A stretch of 64,000 bases of DNA from Dimargaris cristalligena (lineage: Eukaryota; Kickxellomycota; Dimargaritomycetes; Dimargaritales; Dimargaritaceae). Below, in pieces: positions 35,583 to 49,075 of this stretch (position 1 is its first letter; each line of letters begins with the position of its first letter). The position numbers were made by a program, and so were the translations under genes. The stretch covers positions 1-64,000 of the forward strand of contig JANBQC010000077.1 in NCBI GenBank assembly GCA_027576995.1. The letters are read 5' to 3'. The notes under the pieces are model-generated. The model worked only from the letters and a program-made list of their open reading frames with translations, did no database searches and was not told where the DNA came from.

Positions 35583-38133
35583 TTACGACCAAACCACCAT
35601 ACGGCCACTGGCGTTAGCCGACACCACGACGGGCAAGTGGGCGTGGAATACATTCACTGCCGGTACGGCCGTGATCCGGTCGGGGTCATAAAGCTGGGTG
35701 ACCAGCTCACCCGTCGAGCCACAGAAAATGTCGACGTATCGCTTCATATTGCCCACAACGAAACACGGGGGCATGGTTGGGTCGGGGTGCCACTGGGCCC
35801 GGAACATGGTAAGCCATCTAAATAAACAGGTATATAGTTGCGGTTGTTGGTAATATGTATAGGTATCGGTATAAGTATCACAGGGGGGTGGTTAGAAGGC
35901 GGTGTATAAAACTCTACATAGGGGGATGGATTGACTATAGATAGGCCCTAGTTTAAAATGCGATCATCCGGCATTGCTACCCCCGGTACTCGAAAGGTGA
36001 GCCCTGGCTCCTTCTTTATACATGGGGGGAATCCTTCATTATGGTCACCCGACCATCATTTGAATGTATGACAAGATTGGCTTTTAAACAGGAGGTTGGC
36101 CCCAGTCGTTCGTGACTGTTTACAACTGCACAAGTCATTGAATACCACTATTACCCCTCCCCCACACACCCTGGTCTAGGAGCCGGGTCTAGCCAAGGGG
36201 ACGGCACGCTCAACAGTTTTTCAGAAACTACAAAATCATAACCATACTCCAATACATTGGCATCAACTTACCTTCCCGTTTGGTTATTATGCCGAATTAC
36301 GAACCGCTCCCGTAAATTAGGGGACCCACCCTTGGCATTGCTGTCACCGGTCGCTGTTAAAGACGACGACGAATCTGGTGCCGAGGACCAGTCCATAGTA
36401 CTCAAACGAATTGTATCGTCAAAATTAGTGTTTACAATGTGATTGCCCGTAGGATCCCAGTAGGCCGCGGTCACTGACTTGGGATAGTCAAACGTCGACA
36501 CCTCGACCGGATCGTCCGTACCCGGGGACAGTTGCACTACTGTGTCAGTGAACCCCGCACCTTGTTTCGAGCGGGCGCCACCCATCCACCGCAGGTCCCA
36601 TACCCGCATCGTTCGGTCCAGCGAGGCCGTGACCAAGTACTGGGGTTCGACCGGGTTCAAATGCATACCCCCGATTTTACGTTCCTGCAATTGCCACGCC
36701 GTAATATCGGTTGCGGGGGTTCGGAGGTCGTGAAAACCAAGTGTGCCGTCACTCGTCGTATAGTAGAGAAGCTGGCCCGTTCCGGGATCGTTATCGAAGC
36801 CCGTGATAAACCGGTCCCCCGTCTCCGTGACGCAGGCTTCGGTAAAGGTCTGGTGAATCAAATCGAGACAGCGGATCGAGCCGTCGTAGGAACTGGTGTA
36901 CAGTTTAGTGGCGTCCCGTTTGTTATAGAGAAGCTGGGTGAGGGTGGCCGTATGCGGGCGGAAACTAAAGACGTCGGCGGTGGTCATATCCGCCATTGAA
37001 ACCGACTGGCGAATGGATTTTAGTGGACTCTGATTGGTAGCCAAATTCCCGGGAGCATCGGTGGTCAAGTCCGCCTCCTCCTCCTCCTCCATCTTCACCT
37101 TCACCGCTTCGTCGGGAGTCTTTTGGGAAGCGGAGGTAAATTGATCGGTGGAACCGATATTCCAAAAACCCAGCACCCCTGACTTATCCCCCGCGGCGAC
37201 CAAGAACTGCCGCGGGTCGGGATGTAGAGCCACGGTATAGATGCGTTCGGGGGTGACTTTGCAGGTGGGCTCCCAGGATGAAGCCGCCGGTGGGCCGGAT
37301 GTGCTATCGTCGCCTCCGTTTCCGTCTTCGTTGGTGGCCATGCGGGGATGCGTGATTCGCAGGTTTTGGAACCGACTCGCTAATTGCCGGTAGTTGGCCT
37401 GGGCCGTCTGACTGTCCTCCGCAGTCGACGGGTACGTCTCCGGACCTTCTGTTTCCCCTTTCCCGTCCGTGGTCAACGCGGTGGTTGGGTCAGAGGTGTC
37501 TGATTTACGGTGTGGAGCCGCCAGCGACTGACAGATACTCACGAAGGTTTGGATAAGCGAGGGTGGGGTAGCCGCCACTGATGCCGATGACTCACCGTCC
37601 TCGGTTTTAATACTACCCTGCGCCTCCTTTTCGGTTTGTAACCGCCCCGGTTTGGCGACAAGCAGCATCGTGTCTGCCAGGGACAGCTCACCACTGTAGC
37701 GTCTTTTCCGCGCCGGTTCCAACACGGGAAATGACGGGCTTGGCGCTCCACCGTCGCCCCCCGCGGCCTTGGCCACCATCAAGTTCGTCAATAACCGCGC
37801 CGCAGGGTCTTCCGGATCGTCCCGTAAAGCCACGTCCGGTTCCTGGTTTTGCAAGCGCCGGGACACCCGCCGGGTAGTGGCGCTCATCGGCGAGTCCGTT
37901 GCTGGGGAGGCCATACTATCCTCTAGCCGCGACGTGGCCCGCCGTTTCTGACCTTTGGGGGTCGTGGGGATGGCGGCCCGACCCAAAGCCGTGCCGGAAG
38001 TTTTCGCGGAACGACTCGCTGTTGGGGACGAGAAACCAGAGGGCCCGCCGAGATTGAGTTCCTTGAGGATAGCCGCGTTACGCTGGATATTTTCCAGGCG
38101 TTTCTTTTCGTACTCACTCTGGTCGACGGTCAT
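35583..38133 (-). CDS. CMR1: CMR1/WDR76-type WD40 protein
   Basis: Nuclear WD40 protein that in yeast binds DNA and chromatin, is involved in DNA-damage responses and gathers at intranuclear quality-control sites. Two exons: 38133-36272 (donor GTAAGT) and 35817-35583, phase 2, 698 aa. The N-terminus has the family start SEYEKKRLENIQRNAAILKE (residues 6-25). A long low-complexity Ser/Thr/Pro-rich region follows to about 290. WD repeats then include VTPERIYTVALHPD, AAGDKSGVLGFWNIG, the SFRPHTATLTQLLYN block, LYTSSYDGSIRCLDL, YYTTSDGTLGFHDLR, LVTASLDRTMRVWDLR and the C-terminal FRAQWHPD, FVVGNMKRYVDIF, ITAVPAVNVFH, SANASGRMVVWS. The junction restores NNQTGRWLT. It is longer than the usual 500-620 aa because of the extended N-terminal half. 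Confidence 0.92.
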
Positions 38134-39719
38134 GGTGTGGAGCGTAACCTGGGGAGGAATTGGGAAGGGGAGTTCGGGTTGGGGTTGAAAGGAATGAGGT
38201 CAATGTCGGACCGCTAATACGAAAATAATAAAACCGCGCTGGAGCAGAGACACCGCCTCTATATGATTAAGCACACGGAGAATGGGAGGGTCCCGACTTG
38301 ACTAAAAGGAGTAGAAAACCCGAAAGTCAACAAGTCGGTTGGGGTTGAAGAAAAAAAACAATATAGAATGAGCAAAGGAAAACAAACACGCATTACAGCT
38401 TGGAAAAAGGCACTGTAAAGGGGCTGCTAGCTAATGTAAACAATGCCTGAGCCAGATAATGATGTATCAGCTCTTTACCCTATCAGCTAGTTTTAGGCAG
38501 ATTTAATAATATTAGTTACATCCAGGCCGCCACAATTTTCTTTACTGAAATGGTCTTAATAAAAGAGGGTATACCAGATGATACAGGCCTTCTTGCCTAA
38601 TAAACGAAAATGGAGAGGATATTGGGTCAACTAACGGAAAAGAAATCACCACCATAAAATAATATCCAAATCGAATGTTGGGTTGATTGTTGTCTACCAT
38701 TCGTCGGGGCGAGTTTAACACTTAGTGCACACTACTGGCCAGGTCGGCCCGGATCGTAATATCCAACGCCAAATGAATCAAGCACACTGAAAACCTAAAT
38801 ATTCAACCAGTGTTCCTTCTTCTATCTCGCTAATCACATTGAAGTATCATTTCATTAGAGGAGAACCCCCCTCCTCCGCTATTTCTACATTACCAGGGAC
38901 AACGGCGATAGTAGGATAGCTTTCGTCAAATCACAAACTTGCATAAGGAGTGGTTCGAATCAGCATCCTGTCCTTATATTATTGCCAAATACTTGGTATT
39001 CAGCAGTCAAGGGATCTGGCTAATGTTCCCCTTTATAGCCCAGATGATACTTGATAATTTTCGGTGGCGTTGTTTGTGGAGTACACTTGAATAATAGTTG
39101 TGTGAACCTTTGGGATTATACGTATGATTAAGGATCGATTAATTTGGCGTGCAGAGAACTAGTGCAGCATTGTTATTTAAACTAGCAGCGAAGAATAATC
39201 TGATTTCTGGAACTGCTGGTAGATGCCAATTGGAACCCAACAGAAACGTTAATTTACGGATATTGCATATTATAGTCTAATTATTTTTTTATTTAAATGG
39301 CTAAAATCAAATGAACAGTTCTAATGGGGGGAGTCATACATACAGTGAAAATAAAGCGGAATAAATAACATACGAATAGTTATCATAAACAAGGGGAGGG
39401 GGGATTTGAAATTTAACGGACAGTGGGCCGCTGGGTGGAGAAGGGGAGAGGAGAGGAATGGGGTGACAGAAAGATTGCCCGGTCCAGCAACTCTTTCCTT
39501 TAGACCCGAGAACAAATAGGTCATTTTTTGAAATTACCGGATCAGATAGACATTATCTGGTATTATTTTTTCTTTGGCTGTTGTTCACACCGCCACTACC
39601 CGCCGGTCATTTACATAGCCCTGCCCGCGTCAAAATGACACACACACACAGACACGAAATGAAATATACGTAACGAGGAGCCACCACCGCCTCCTCCACC
39701 TTTCCTATGCTTCTTCCCT
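38134..39719. other. Spacer between CMR1 and HAP2
   Basis: Upstream of CMR1 and downstream of HAP2 (both read leftward). AT-rich, with no exon recognised. A purine-rich patch lies at about 39390-39470. Confidence 0.5.
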
Positions 39720-41025
39720 TTACTTGGAGATGGATGAATGGGGACTGTGACTCTGTTCCTTCAACTCGCCGTTCTTTTCGAGTTCCGCCACTTCCGCGGC
39801 CGTCAAAAACCGACCCCCGGGACCCCGGGGCCTACGCATCGCATGGCGGTGCCGCGATTCGTGCAGGTACTTCTTGCGGGTACGCGAAATACGGTGGGCC
39901 GCTTCGAGTTTAGCCCGCGCCGTCCGGCGTTTCAGAATACGGTGATATTGTTTCGCATTAACGAACATGGGCTCGTCGCTGTCATCCACGGAAATACCGT
40001 GCGGGGCACCACCAACGGCACCAGCACTCATCGGGCCGGCGGCTACATTGGTATGGCCACCACCACCCGAGGGTGAAGACAACATTAGTGGGTGAGGAGG
40101 TTGCGTCGACATGAGCGACTATATATACGGGCAACGGATAATAAATACATACACGCAGCGCCAACGATGATATATATATATATATGGGATATAGGGGAAT
40201 GGATGGATTCGCAATTTAGGTTAGATTTCTATAAATAAAATGTATAGACACCATCCGACACACACAGACTAGCTCTATCTTCCCTTTTGGATTAAAGGGA
40301 TGGGGGCAGGATTATTTTTTACAGCGTAGCATGTATATTGCAGTGAATCGTGCCTTTGATGCTACTACCTACTAGGAGAGAGCCTTGCGTGCTGTCAGCC
40401 TGGTGTCAATAAACACGGAATATCCGCGCGTATAGAGTGCGGGGGTATCAGCTAGCGCCGCACTTTCGTAGTAATAAACACCATGTATGATGATGGCACA
40501 CATTCACATTATACGGGGATCTACACTGAAACCGGCCCCACCACACCATATACAGATAATATATATGTACGTAACGCCGCGCCACCACTCTCATTCATTC
40601 ACCCATCCACTCTCCTCTTTACGAGAAAGATGATGAGGAAAAGAGAGAGATAGGTACGCGGGATTTACGACGACGTTTTCGCTATAGGGTACACTTACCA
40701 ATCCATTGTATTGCCCATGCTGGCTGTATGAGGGGCCCATCGCGTGGGGATTCGGGTCGTATCCCAAGTGCGACGAGGTAGCCACCCCACGGGCGTGGTC
40801 CGCGGCCGCTGCGCCACTGACGCCTCCTCCGTTGGCGTAGGCCAGAGCACCACCACCACCGCCATGGCTACCCACTCCGTTCATGTCAAAATGGGTATTG
40901 GCGCCACCACTGCTGTGGCCGCTGCGGTCGTACGCCGCGGCGGCCTGGTGGTGGTGGGGATGTGTGGGTTGGGTGTGGTGGGGATGGTGCATATTATAAC
41001 CGTTGGTCGATTCAATGTTCAACAT
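39720..41025 (-). CDS. HAP2: HAP2/NF-YA subunit of the CCAAT-binding factor
   Basis: Sequence-specific subunit of the trimeric CCAAT-binding complex (with HAP3/NF-YB and HAP5/NF-YC). Two exons: 41025-40699 (donor GTAAGT) and 40118-39720, phase 0, 241 aa. Exon 1 encodes a His/Gly/Ala-rich N-terminus (MHHPHHTQPTHPHHHQAAAA). The conserved core occupies residues about 158-213. Its subunit-interaction helix is VNAKQYHRILKRRTARAKLE, and after the linker comes the DNA-binding helix RKKYLHESRHRHAMRRPRGP followed by GGRF. All core residues I can check are present. The C-terminal 28 residues are acidic, then Ser-rich. No HAP4-recruitment domain or partner gene is nearby. The upstream ~1 kb is pyrimidine-rich on the minus strand. 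Confidence 0.94.
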
Positions 41026-44000
41026 ATTACAGTGAAAAGGGGGGAAAGAGTTAACGGTGGGGCGAAATTAAAGGAAGATTGGATAAATTAAATTATAAGG
41101 ATCGAGTAGAGTATAAAAGAAAGAAACAATTAAAGAGGAGTAGTCTAGTTTTTGGATAATGTGATATATAAATGATATATTTATATACGGATCACGAGAG
41201 AATTGATTATTCAAGGAGGACAATGGCGCAAAGGTTAGGTGTACATTCACAAAGCGATGAAAATGAAAAACGCGACTGTGGGTGTGACTACTTGTATTCA
41301 ACCTGACGGGAAATAGTCGGGAATATAACAGCGGGATTAGGGCACGAATCAGCCAATGATTTCCCGAGTGGTGGGTAGACAAAGGCGTACTGTATGGAGT
41401 GTGTACCGATTAAACAACACTCCAAGCAAAGATGTGTGATTCTGCTTGAAGGAATAGTATATAATGAGGTAAAAATCCGAAAAGAACGGTTTTAGGAATC
41501 GCGAAAGAAATCTCGGGATCGAGTAGTAATATAATAGGAAGAAGAGCCACAAATAGGAAAGACAGTATATAGCAATCAAGTAATTTGCGTGAATAAACGA
41601 GAAAGCAGGAGAGAAAGAAGGAAGGAAGAGCGAGTCTGGACGAATCGGCCAGCTATAATCAAAAAACGGCAGGCGCGCACACGCAATAGTACGTCGTCGC
41701 CAATTCGATAGATAAGAGATGGATTCAAGATATAGGACAACAGCAGCCCTCCTACCAGAAGCCAAGCCGACGCGGGAGAGGTGAAGTATAGTAAGGGAAA
41801 AAGGCTGATGGAAAATATGGTATAAAGGCGAAATATTACAGGTGCAGAGGTGGGGCCGATGCCGCAAACGATTTGTCGGTTGGAATGGGCTGGGGCCGGC
41901 GCCTTGGCTTTTATACGCCTTGGTAGTGGACAGTGTAAGACCACCTCCCCAAAAATCTATCCCCGTGATTTCCGAAACTCCCCGTGCCTCTTTTCTCTTC
42001 TCTCATCTACCTGTATTTTCTGCTGCTTTTCTTAGTTAATCACTCCCGTATTATATATTACGCCGACGTAATAATATAATGTGGATGTGCCCAGCGAAAA
42101 CAACTTCGCTGCCCTGTCCTCTCGCAACACGGGCCACACCCTCGTCTATTTTTTACACACCCCCTAATGTCTCCTCCAATAACCGCCCGTTTTCGCACCA
42201 AATACCTTGAACAGCCAATCATTGGATTGACCAGGTAAACGAAGAACATGGCTTTTCTCCCGTGAACCTGCTCGTCGAAAAAGAAAGAACGAAAGAAAGA
42301 GACTGCGTCTTATACATACGAGAAATAAATGAAAAGAAACCAAGTAAAGCCGATCAACGACGGCGCACTCCTTCAATTCTAACCCTAGCTAGGAGGTTTG
42401 TTCTGTTTTGGCCAGCAAGGAAGAACCCGGGTCATCGGATGTGGCGCAGGGAGAAGCTCCAGCAGCGCTCACATAAAAAAACTAATGAAAACACGTGTGA
42501 TGCTTATAGATTGCATTTTCCTCCGGGGTATCGGCGGTTGGCGTGGTATATAGATAGATAAACATAATGTTGGGTGTGGTGGGGGGTCACACACACACAT
42601 AGTCACCTCTCTACCTATATGCTTCTACACCACTTTTACTACTTTACTCTTACGGTGGAATGGGGGTGTGTGTGGTCTCAGTCACAGCACCCCCCCCCCA
42701 TAATAAGCCACGTGAATGAGCCGCCGCGCTTAATGGGTTTACCCGGCGGCACCACCACCCCATGTCCCAAACTAAAACCTCCGCCGCCTTTCTCACTATA
42801 CCTAAACGGGATGCTGGGCTAGGGAAAATAGATAACCGCTAATTTATACTATCCGTTCCAACAATAAGAACTAGCGTGGTATTAGTTCAAACCAAACAAT
42901 GCTCCTTTGTTAAGCGGGGGACCTTCCCTCTGAAATTGAAATATAAATAGGTTGGAGTATTTATTAACGGCACGCCACTCATACACATGGACTGTTTAAG
43001 CAGGTCCGCTGTACTACCACACCACTACCACCACTACCACTACCACCACCACATAGCCCCCATTAATAAAGCCGAGTTCGCCATGTTTCACCCGATTGAT
43101 TCTTTTGGCCTCCCTTTTGTTTGGTGCCACTACAGTACCTACCTATGTTAGAGCGAGCAACATTGATGACGGTGGGGCTCTTGATAGGCCCAGCTACACA
43201 TCAGATACATATCCCCGTCCACTCATTATAGCCATTCCTTAATGAAATTAGAGGCGGAGAAATCGTGCGTGCACCTTATTGAGTCCGCTGAATTATTCGC
43301 AGGGAGGTGGTGTGGGAGATGGGCGCGAATCGTAGGGGATGTGTGATATAATAATAATAGTGTCGCATTCCTGGAGGGTAAAATAATGATAATCGACCGA
43401 CCCCTCACCCATTCACCTCCCTACCCGCTTCCCACTCCCACTCCCTTCCCCCCACCCCCTCTCCCACTTTCAGTCCTGCTCCAGTAAGCAGCTATGCCGA
43501 GGGATGGGCAGCTAATCAGCTGTCATTCGGCGGTTCTATTATGCCGATCATTTTACATATATGATCAGGTTTATGTGATATTGTGCGTGGTATATTCTTT
43601 TTTTGCCCCTTTCCCCTGTAATCTTTTTAGCCCCATATGTGACAATAATTCCAAGGTAGGTTTTGGTCATCGATCCCGCTTAAGCCCTTCATCCCGCCGT
43701 TTTGGCCATTTTCCATATCCGGCTAGCTGAATAGTAGTTAGTCTCCATTTAGTAAAACATAGCCCTGCTTCGGCGCTGAACTGGCTACCCATGTGTTTTT
43801 ACCCACCCATACTCCCTTTGGCTAATCTATTTCGAAGACAGTCCTCTCTACCCCCGCCGTCCCCAAGTGAAGGAGGGCAAAGGAGAGGGAGAATCCAGGC
43901 CACTTATTTCCATAGTTGGCAGTCGGGGCAGATGGGAGGACCATCCCCTAGTGTGATCACAAGGACTAGAGCCCTGTTTGACATTAATGTTGGATTATGG

Positions 44001-46825
44001 CCATGCCACGTCGTGGTCAATGTGAAGGGAAGAATACGCGGACTTTCTAATGAGGCGTAGATAGTATCACAGTCCTTCGAAATGCAAATCAAATCGTTAG
44101 GCCGGACAAAAATTCACGGAATCTTAGAGTAAATGTCACTTTTGATTCAGGGCACGGCGCCATTGACCATCCCTAATGCATAAGAAAGAACGACTGCTAC
44201 CTTGATGAGCGATATGATATGATCACTTTAAAGTGGGCTAGTAGTGTGGATTGAAGTTTAGCTCCATAAAAGCCCGTTTTGATTCATTAGCTTAGTGTTT
44301 TTTGTTGTTTTTTCCTTATCTATTGGTTTTCGTCCGTGTGGGCGGGTCTAGAAGAAAATATAGCAGCGCGCAGTCTATACCGCGGCTGGATTAAGGTACA
44401 GCAAAAGACGCCATTTCTACCATTTGGCCTCTTCGGTGATCTTCCTATAGAACATCTTAAACGAATAGCAGTATCATGAGGTACGGGCAACCCTTCCAAT
44501 CCCAGTAAAGAGGTGCTGGGCAGTTTGAATGGGAATCGTCGGTTACCCTTAAAGAGGTAGAGCCACCACCGAAAAAGTCGAGATCGATCCAGCCTAGTAC
44601 ATTGCACATGGGTGAACTGGACTGGCCTGGATCAGTTGATTTGGGTGATCATAGAGCAGTTAGTCGCTTTAGTCTCACCCACCACTAGCCTCAATGGGTG
44701 GGAGGGGGGGATAAGCAAGGGTACCGGTAATAGGGGTGACCTGCGCACGGGTCAACTGTATACTATATTTGGTCGAACAATGGTGAGTGGTATAGTAGAA
44801 GAATAGAATCCCTGGAGAAACCCACATTTACCACCTCTTTTCATCACCATCCACCGCCCTTGGCCCTGTTGGAAACGGGTAGAAGTGATCAGTAGTATCG
44901 CGCACGTGCAATTATGCCAGGGAAGGGAGATGGGGAGGGGGGGTTCAACGCTTTTTAGTTCAGGGATACCAATGTAGTGAGAAGGACGTGTGTGAAAATG
45001 AGCAGTCAGTCAAACGAGGGCGGGATTGCGTGTGTATATGGGTATGGAGTACAGGGTGCTAAACAGTGTGGTATAGTAGTAGGCCCAGTAATTGAAGCAC
45101 GCGTGTTTGTGAAGGGATAATATTACCCGTGACACAGCACAGCACAGGGCAAGTCTTAACTGATCCTGGTAATATATATAGAATCCGTAGGCTCCGGGAT
45201 GATGATGAGAACGGGAAAGGGGGTGCCCACCATTTCATACTGACCAGGGGCAGGCAGACTAGGTGATTGGACCTCTCGTTGCCCGGCACGTCCTTGGGGA
45301 TTGGGTGAAGGGGATTCGGGACTAAACTCGCCATCGATTGGTAGGAACGGTTTTGGCTCGACTCGATTGACCACCTCCTTCCCCTAGGAACCAATAGGCA
45401 ATCCACTATAGTAAGGAATCCTTGACTCGCCGATAGTCTAAGGCTCCGTATAATTCAATCAAAACATCCATTTAGTCTCATAGAATCCCCCTTTCACCTC
45501 TCTCTCTTTCTCTCGCACCGGGTGTAAATATATCAGTTGAATTGAAAATGGGAGGCTGTAAAAAAGGTGTCATTAACCTATATTTGGGATGTGGGAATCC
45601 GATCAATTGAACCCAGATGATGTAGCATCCATGTAGGTAGGTAGGTATAGAGTGACAATAAGGAAAAGGGGGGGTGGTGCTAGGAGGCCGAAAAAAGAAA
45701 ATCCGGAAAGAAAGCAAGAGAACCTGGTGGTGAACCATGTCTATCAATGGTGGGGGGGATAATATCAGATTTGGTGAGCTCCAAAGAAGTGAGGAGGAGA
45801 GAAAGAGGCCTGTGCTAAAAAAACAACCGATTACCCAATACTATCCAACCACACGGTTTATCAAGGCGCGCGTTGTTATAGAGTGGCCATGGTAGATTAC
45901 TTATTGTACGTTCCCACTGCTAAGAAATAATAGGGCGCTTTTTAACTGGCGAGCGACGGCAACTACTCGGCGACCTACTCCAATCATATTACAAGGGGTG
46001 TACAATCCCGAAACCATCAGTTCATTAGGCATGGTATTCTATTATACGAATATATGGGTGAAATTCGGTCTAGCTGTATAGGGTTTTGACTGATATGTGT
46101 ACGCGGAGATGGGTGGGATATTCATATTTAACCAGTAGTATTCGCCTCATCCAGTGGATTTTTCGTTATACAGCTTGGTTGAACCTCCCCCATATATATA
46201 TATATGTTCTAGTTTTACTTAGTTTCCCGGCAGGTTTATTGGAATGTCCACGCCAAAGACCCAAAAAGAGTAGGGTGTGGGGGGGGGATCCATTAAATGC
46301 CAAGGCAAATTAACAAGTAATAGGTCAAAAGTTGCAAATGTTTTCGGGACTCTCCTGTGAAGCAAGCCTATAAAATCACATTGGCGACACGGATTTCTGC
46401 CCAATGAACCAACCACGCAACCCGTGCAGTTGCTACAGTATAAACTGGCTTTTATAAGTCGTCTTCAAATGGGACGTTTATTAATTATACGGGCCGAATC
46501 CGGCTTGCAAAAGAGCTATCAAGACGCTTTAACCAATGCTCCCAATGACACGCCAAAGCAAGTGATTGCTATACATGGGAACCGGAATGGAAACATCCCT
46601 CTCCTCCAGCAAGGGAGGGGGGTGGTGTACTAGCCCTAAAATATTGTATTGAACCAACCAAAGTATACCGCACTAGACTGCCCACTTCCCCATATATGTC
46701 CCCCCATCGGGCTACACTTTGACGTATTAAATTAGTTTGGAAACCCACACAAAACAATGGAGGCCGTTCAATGTGATTCATTGGCGAAAATGGGTGGTGT
46801 CAAACCCCCCCCCCCCTTCCGAACT
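41026..46825. other. 5.8-kb spacer upstream of HAP2
   Basis: The first kilobase is the probable HAP2 leader/promoter. The rest has short open frames without family signatures, for example 45156-45374 (minus) and 46424-46633 (plus). (ACC)n patches lie near 43020-43052. A 138-bp element sits at 46055-46192. Confidence 0.5.
46055..46192 (+). mobile_element. 138-bp MITE, copy B
   Basis: Starts TGGGTGAAATTCGGTCTAGC and ends GGTTGAACCTCCCCCA, exactly 138 bp. It is flanked by TA at 46053-46054 and 46193-46194. Internal blocks GACTGATATGTGTA, CCAGTAGTATTCGCCTCATC and TTTTTCGTTATACAGC are shared with copy D in the same orientation. Confidence 0.85.
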
Positions 46826-48579
46826 TCAATTTTCCGAATCATAGTCGCAGATTGTCACGCAGTTTTGTAGTAGGTCCTCCGCCCATTTCCGTAAGTCAGC
46901 GCCAACCGGCAGAGCAAAAGACACCTCCTGGAACACTTCCGAAAACCCGGTTTCCTGGAACCCCAGTTTGGTGGCAAAGAGGCGGCGACTGGATTCGTTC
47001 TTGCTCAAGATTTTGGCGGTGAATTGGGTGACCTTGAGGTGTGTAATACCTGGAAGAAAGATGGCAGGAGCAGATTGATATATAATTAATAGAGGGGCGA
47101 TTAAGTGGGTGAGGTATATATCTATTGTATTACACGTGCCGCCGGCCGTCAGAGTAAACTATTCAGAGTAATATGAAGAGGTGGGACATTACTTACCGTA
47201 CATAAGCATGAGGCGAATAGCTTCCGTGCCATAGCCCCGGTTACGGTAACTCGGCTCTAGTACAGGTTAATATATTCGATTTCAATTCGTACATAGCGGT
47301 CACGTTATAACTCAGATTGCAGATCAGTATAGTATCCCGTGAGGTAAAGGAAACGACATGTTATGGTTAGGTATGGCTATTCTTACCTGCAATCATGGCC
47401 TCGATCTCGCATGATGTGGGGATTTCAAAGTCATTGAAAAATAAATTCACGTCACCGATCATCGCTGATTCACGCCGATTAAAAATAATAACACATGTAT
47501 TTGGTATTGAATTAGCTGATATATCCATAGGTAGAGTTCCCAGCAGTAGTCCGTTTATCGGGGGAAGATGGACTAGGTATATTTCCTTGTTGAATTCATT
47601 CCATCAATGAAAAGTATCGAGCACCTGAATGAAGGCTATGTAATGCACATATATATTTAAACTTACCGGAAAGGTCATGAATGTTCTGATCTACGGGCGC
47701 GTCATTTCGGGCTAATACGATGAACGTACATTCTAAGGACGGGATATAGGAGGATGGATAGTATGGCAATTGGTAATGAGCACTTCTGATTTTGCCCAAC
47801 AGTGGGAAAAAATAAGGAAAACTGAAGTATAGTTTGATGTTTTTTCGTCCCCCGCAATTCATACACGCGAACCATATAAATCAGGAAGAAAGGGGGCTTA
47901 CTATCTTCGTCCGTGGCCCATTTTTGCTGCATTTCGAATTCTTCTTCCAGGGTTAAAGGTTCCGAGGCGGTCATTTCTAATCGATAATGTATTAATAGGA
48001 AGTATGCATAGGAATTTTGGAGGCGTTTGGTTTTAGAATTAGTACATAGAGATACCACTTGACCGGTTGGAATGTATTAACGATCGAACGTAGGCATGCC
48101 CTCGAAAAAAAAAGGAACTGGGACATCCTAATATAGAGTACGGCAGCTAATTGGGCTCACTTTCAATACACTACACTTGGCCTGTTTTCAACTAACTCGT
48201 CCTTACCTAGGAGGAATGGATCTTTCATCCAGGCATGGTATGCTGGGACGTGCTCCTTCTTGTAAGGCACCAGGATGACCTTGCTGCCCACCTACAGATG
48301 ATATAAATACATGATCCCCAATGGTTAAAAAGCAATAATTGGTAAATTAATGGCCCAATAAGGAGTTTAAGTCTGCGGCCCAAACACGCGACCAGTGGGG
48401 GGGGGAGGGGTGTTAGGCCTGAACAAGAGAGTTTAGTAATGGCCCTGGACATGAAAGGATAACAGGGATGTGGTATTGCACCCAAGCCTTGCTGGCGGGG
48501 AGGCAGCCCTAGTGCTGTGAGTTCCCTCTTTTGAGCTATACCAGTTACATACAAGGACAGTGTTGGAGTTGATTTTCAT
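46826..48579 (-). CDS. NAT9: N-acetyltransferase 9 (NAT9) family protein
   Basis: GNAT-fold acetyltransferase of the NAT9 family, reported in animals to act on tubulin or stabilise microtubules; the substrate here is unknown. Seven small exons: 48579-48553, 48291-48207, 47976-47902, 47732-47667, 47464-47387, 47256-47197 and 47049-46826. They total 205 codons including stop, so 204 aa (human NAT9: 207). All junction phases agree. In order: MKINSNTVL, VGSKVILVPYKKEHVPAYH, MTASEPLTLEEEFEMQQKW, KCTFIVLARND, MIGDVNLFFND, CEIEAMIAEPSYRNRGYGTE, ITHLKVTQFTAKILSKNESS and GFSEVFQEVSF. The acetyl-CoA-binding motif R-x-x-G-x-G is RNRGYG at residues 115-120. It is divergent from the RED gene. Confidence 0.93.
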
Positions 48580-49075
48580 GGCTAGCTAAGGAAGTTGCCA
48601 GTAAATGACGACTAAGACAATGTGGACTAGAAATGCCACACCCGTAAATATTCCAAACTCGGGGAGAATGCCAAACCAAGAAGAAAACTTAATTGACCTA
48701 ATGAAACGTTGAATGAGAAAGACAGGCAGTAAGCTGGTCACCCAAAGAACACAGAGCAGTGTGGAAGGGGAGGAGGGGACAATGTCCTAAACAATCCCAA
48801 CAGAGCTCCCCCCCCCACACATTTGTTTTTACTGGCCTTGATGTGTGCTTTTACAAGAAGGGCCACGATTCACTTTCCTTTTGAATGACTTCAAATTGTA
48901 TTCTTATAAAAAATTTAAACATTCCCTTATAGTTTGGTTTCCCTATTTACCTTCCACTGAATGAACCCCATACGCGTTTAAATATATATATATATATATA
49001 TAAAAGTACCACCACCACTCCCATTCGCTCACATTTCTCCACCCGGAACACAATCCACGGCATTGACTTTCCACC
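48580..49075. promoter_or_regulatory. Divergent promoter between NAT9 and RED
   Basis: 496 bases separate the two start codons. A (TA)n tract (48982-49002) ends in TATAAAAG at 48999-49006, about 70 bases before the RED start. A C-run follows a purine-rich patch at 48765-48830. Confidence 0.45.

Noticed and set aside
36532..36999. 155-codon plus frame antisense to CMR1
   Set aside because: Shadow of the WD40 coding exon.
38950..38985. GGTTCGAATC, resembling a tRNA B box
   Set aside because: No matching A box or acceptor-stem pairing at the right distance; no tRNA fold could be drawn.
46424..46633. 69-codon plus frame containing KSYQDALTNAPNDTPKQV
   Set aside because: Protein-like composition, but no homology that I recognise and no supporting context.
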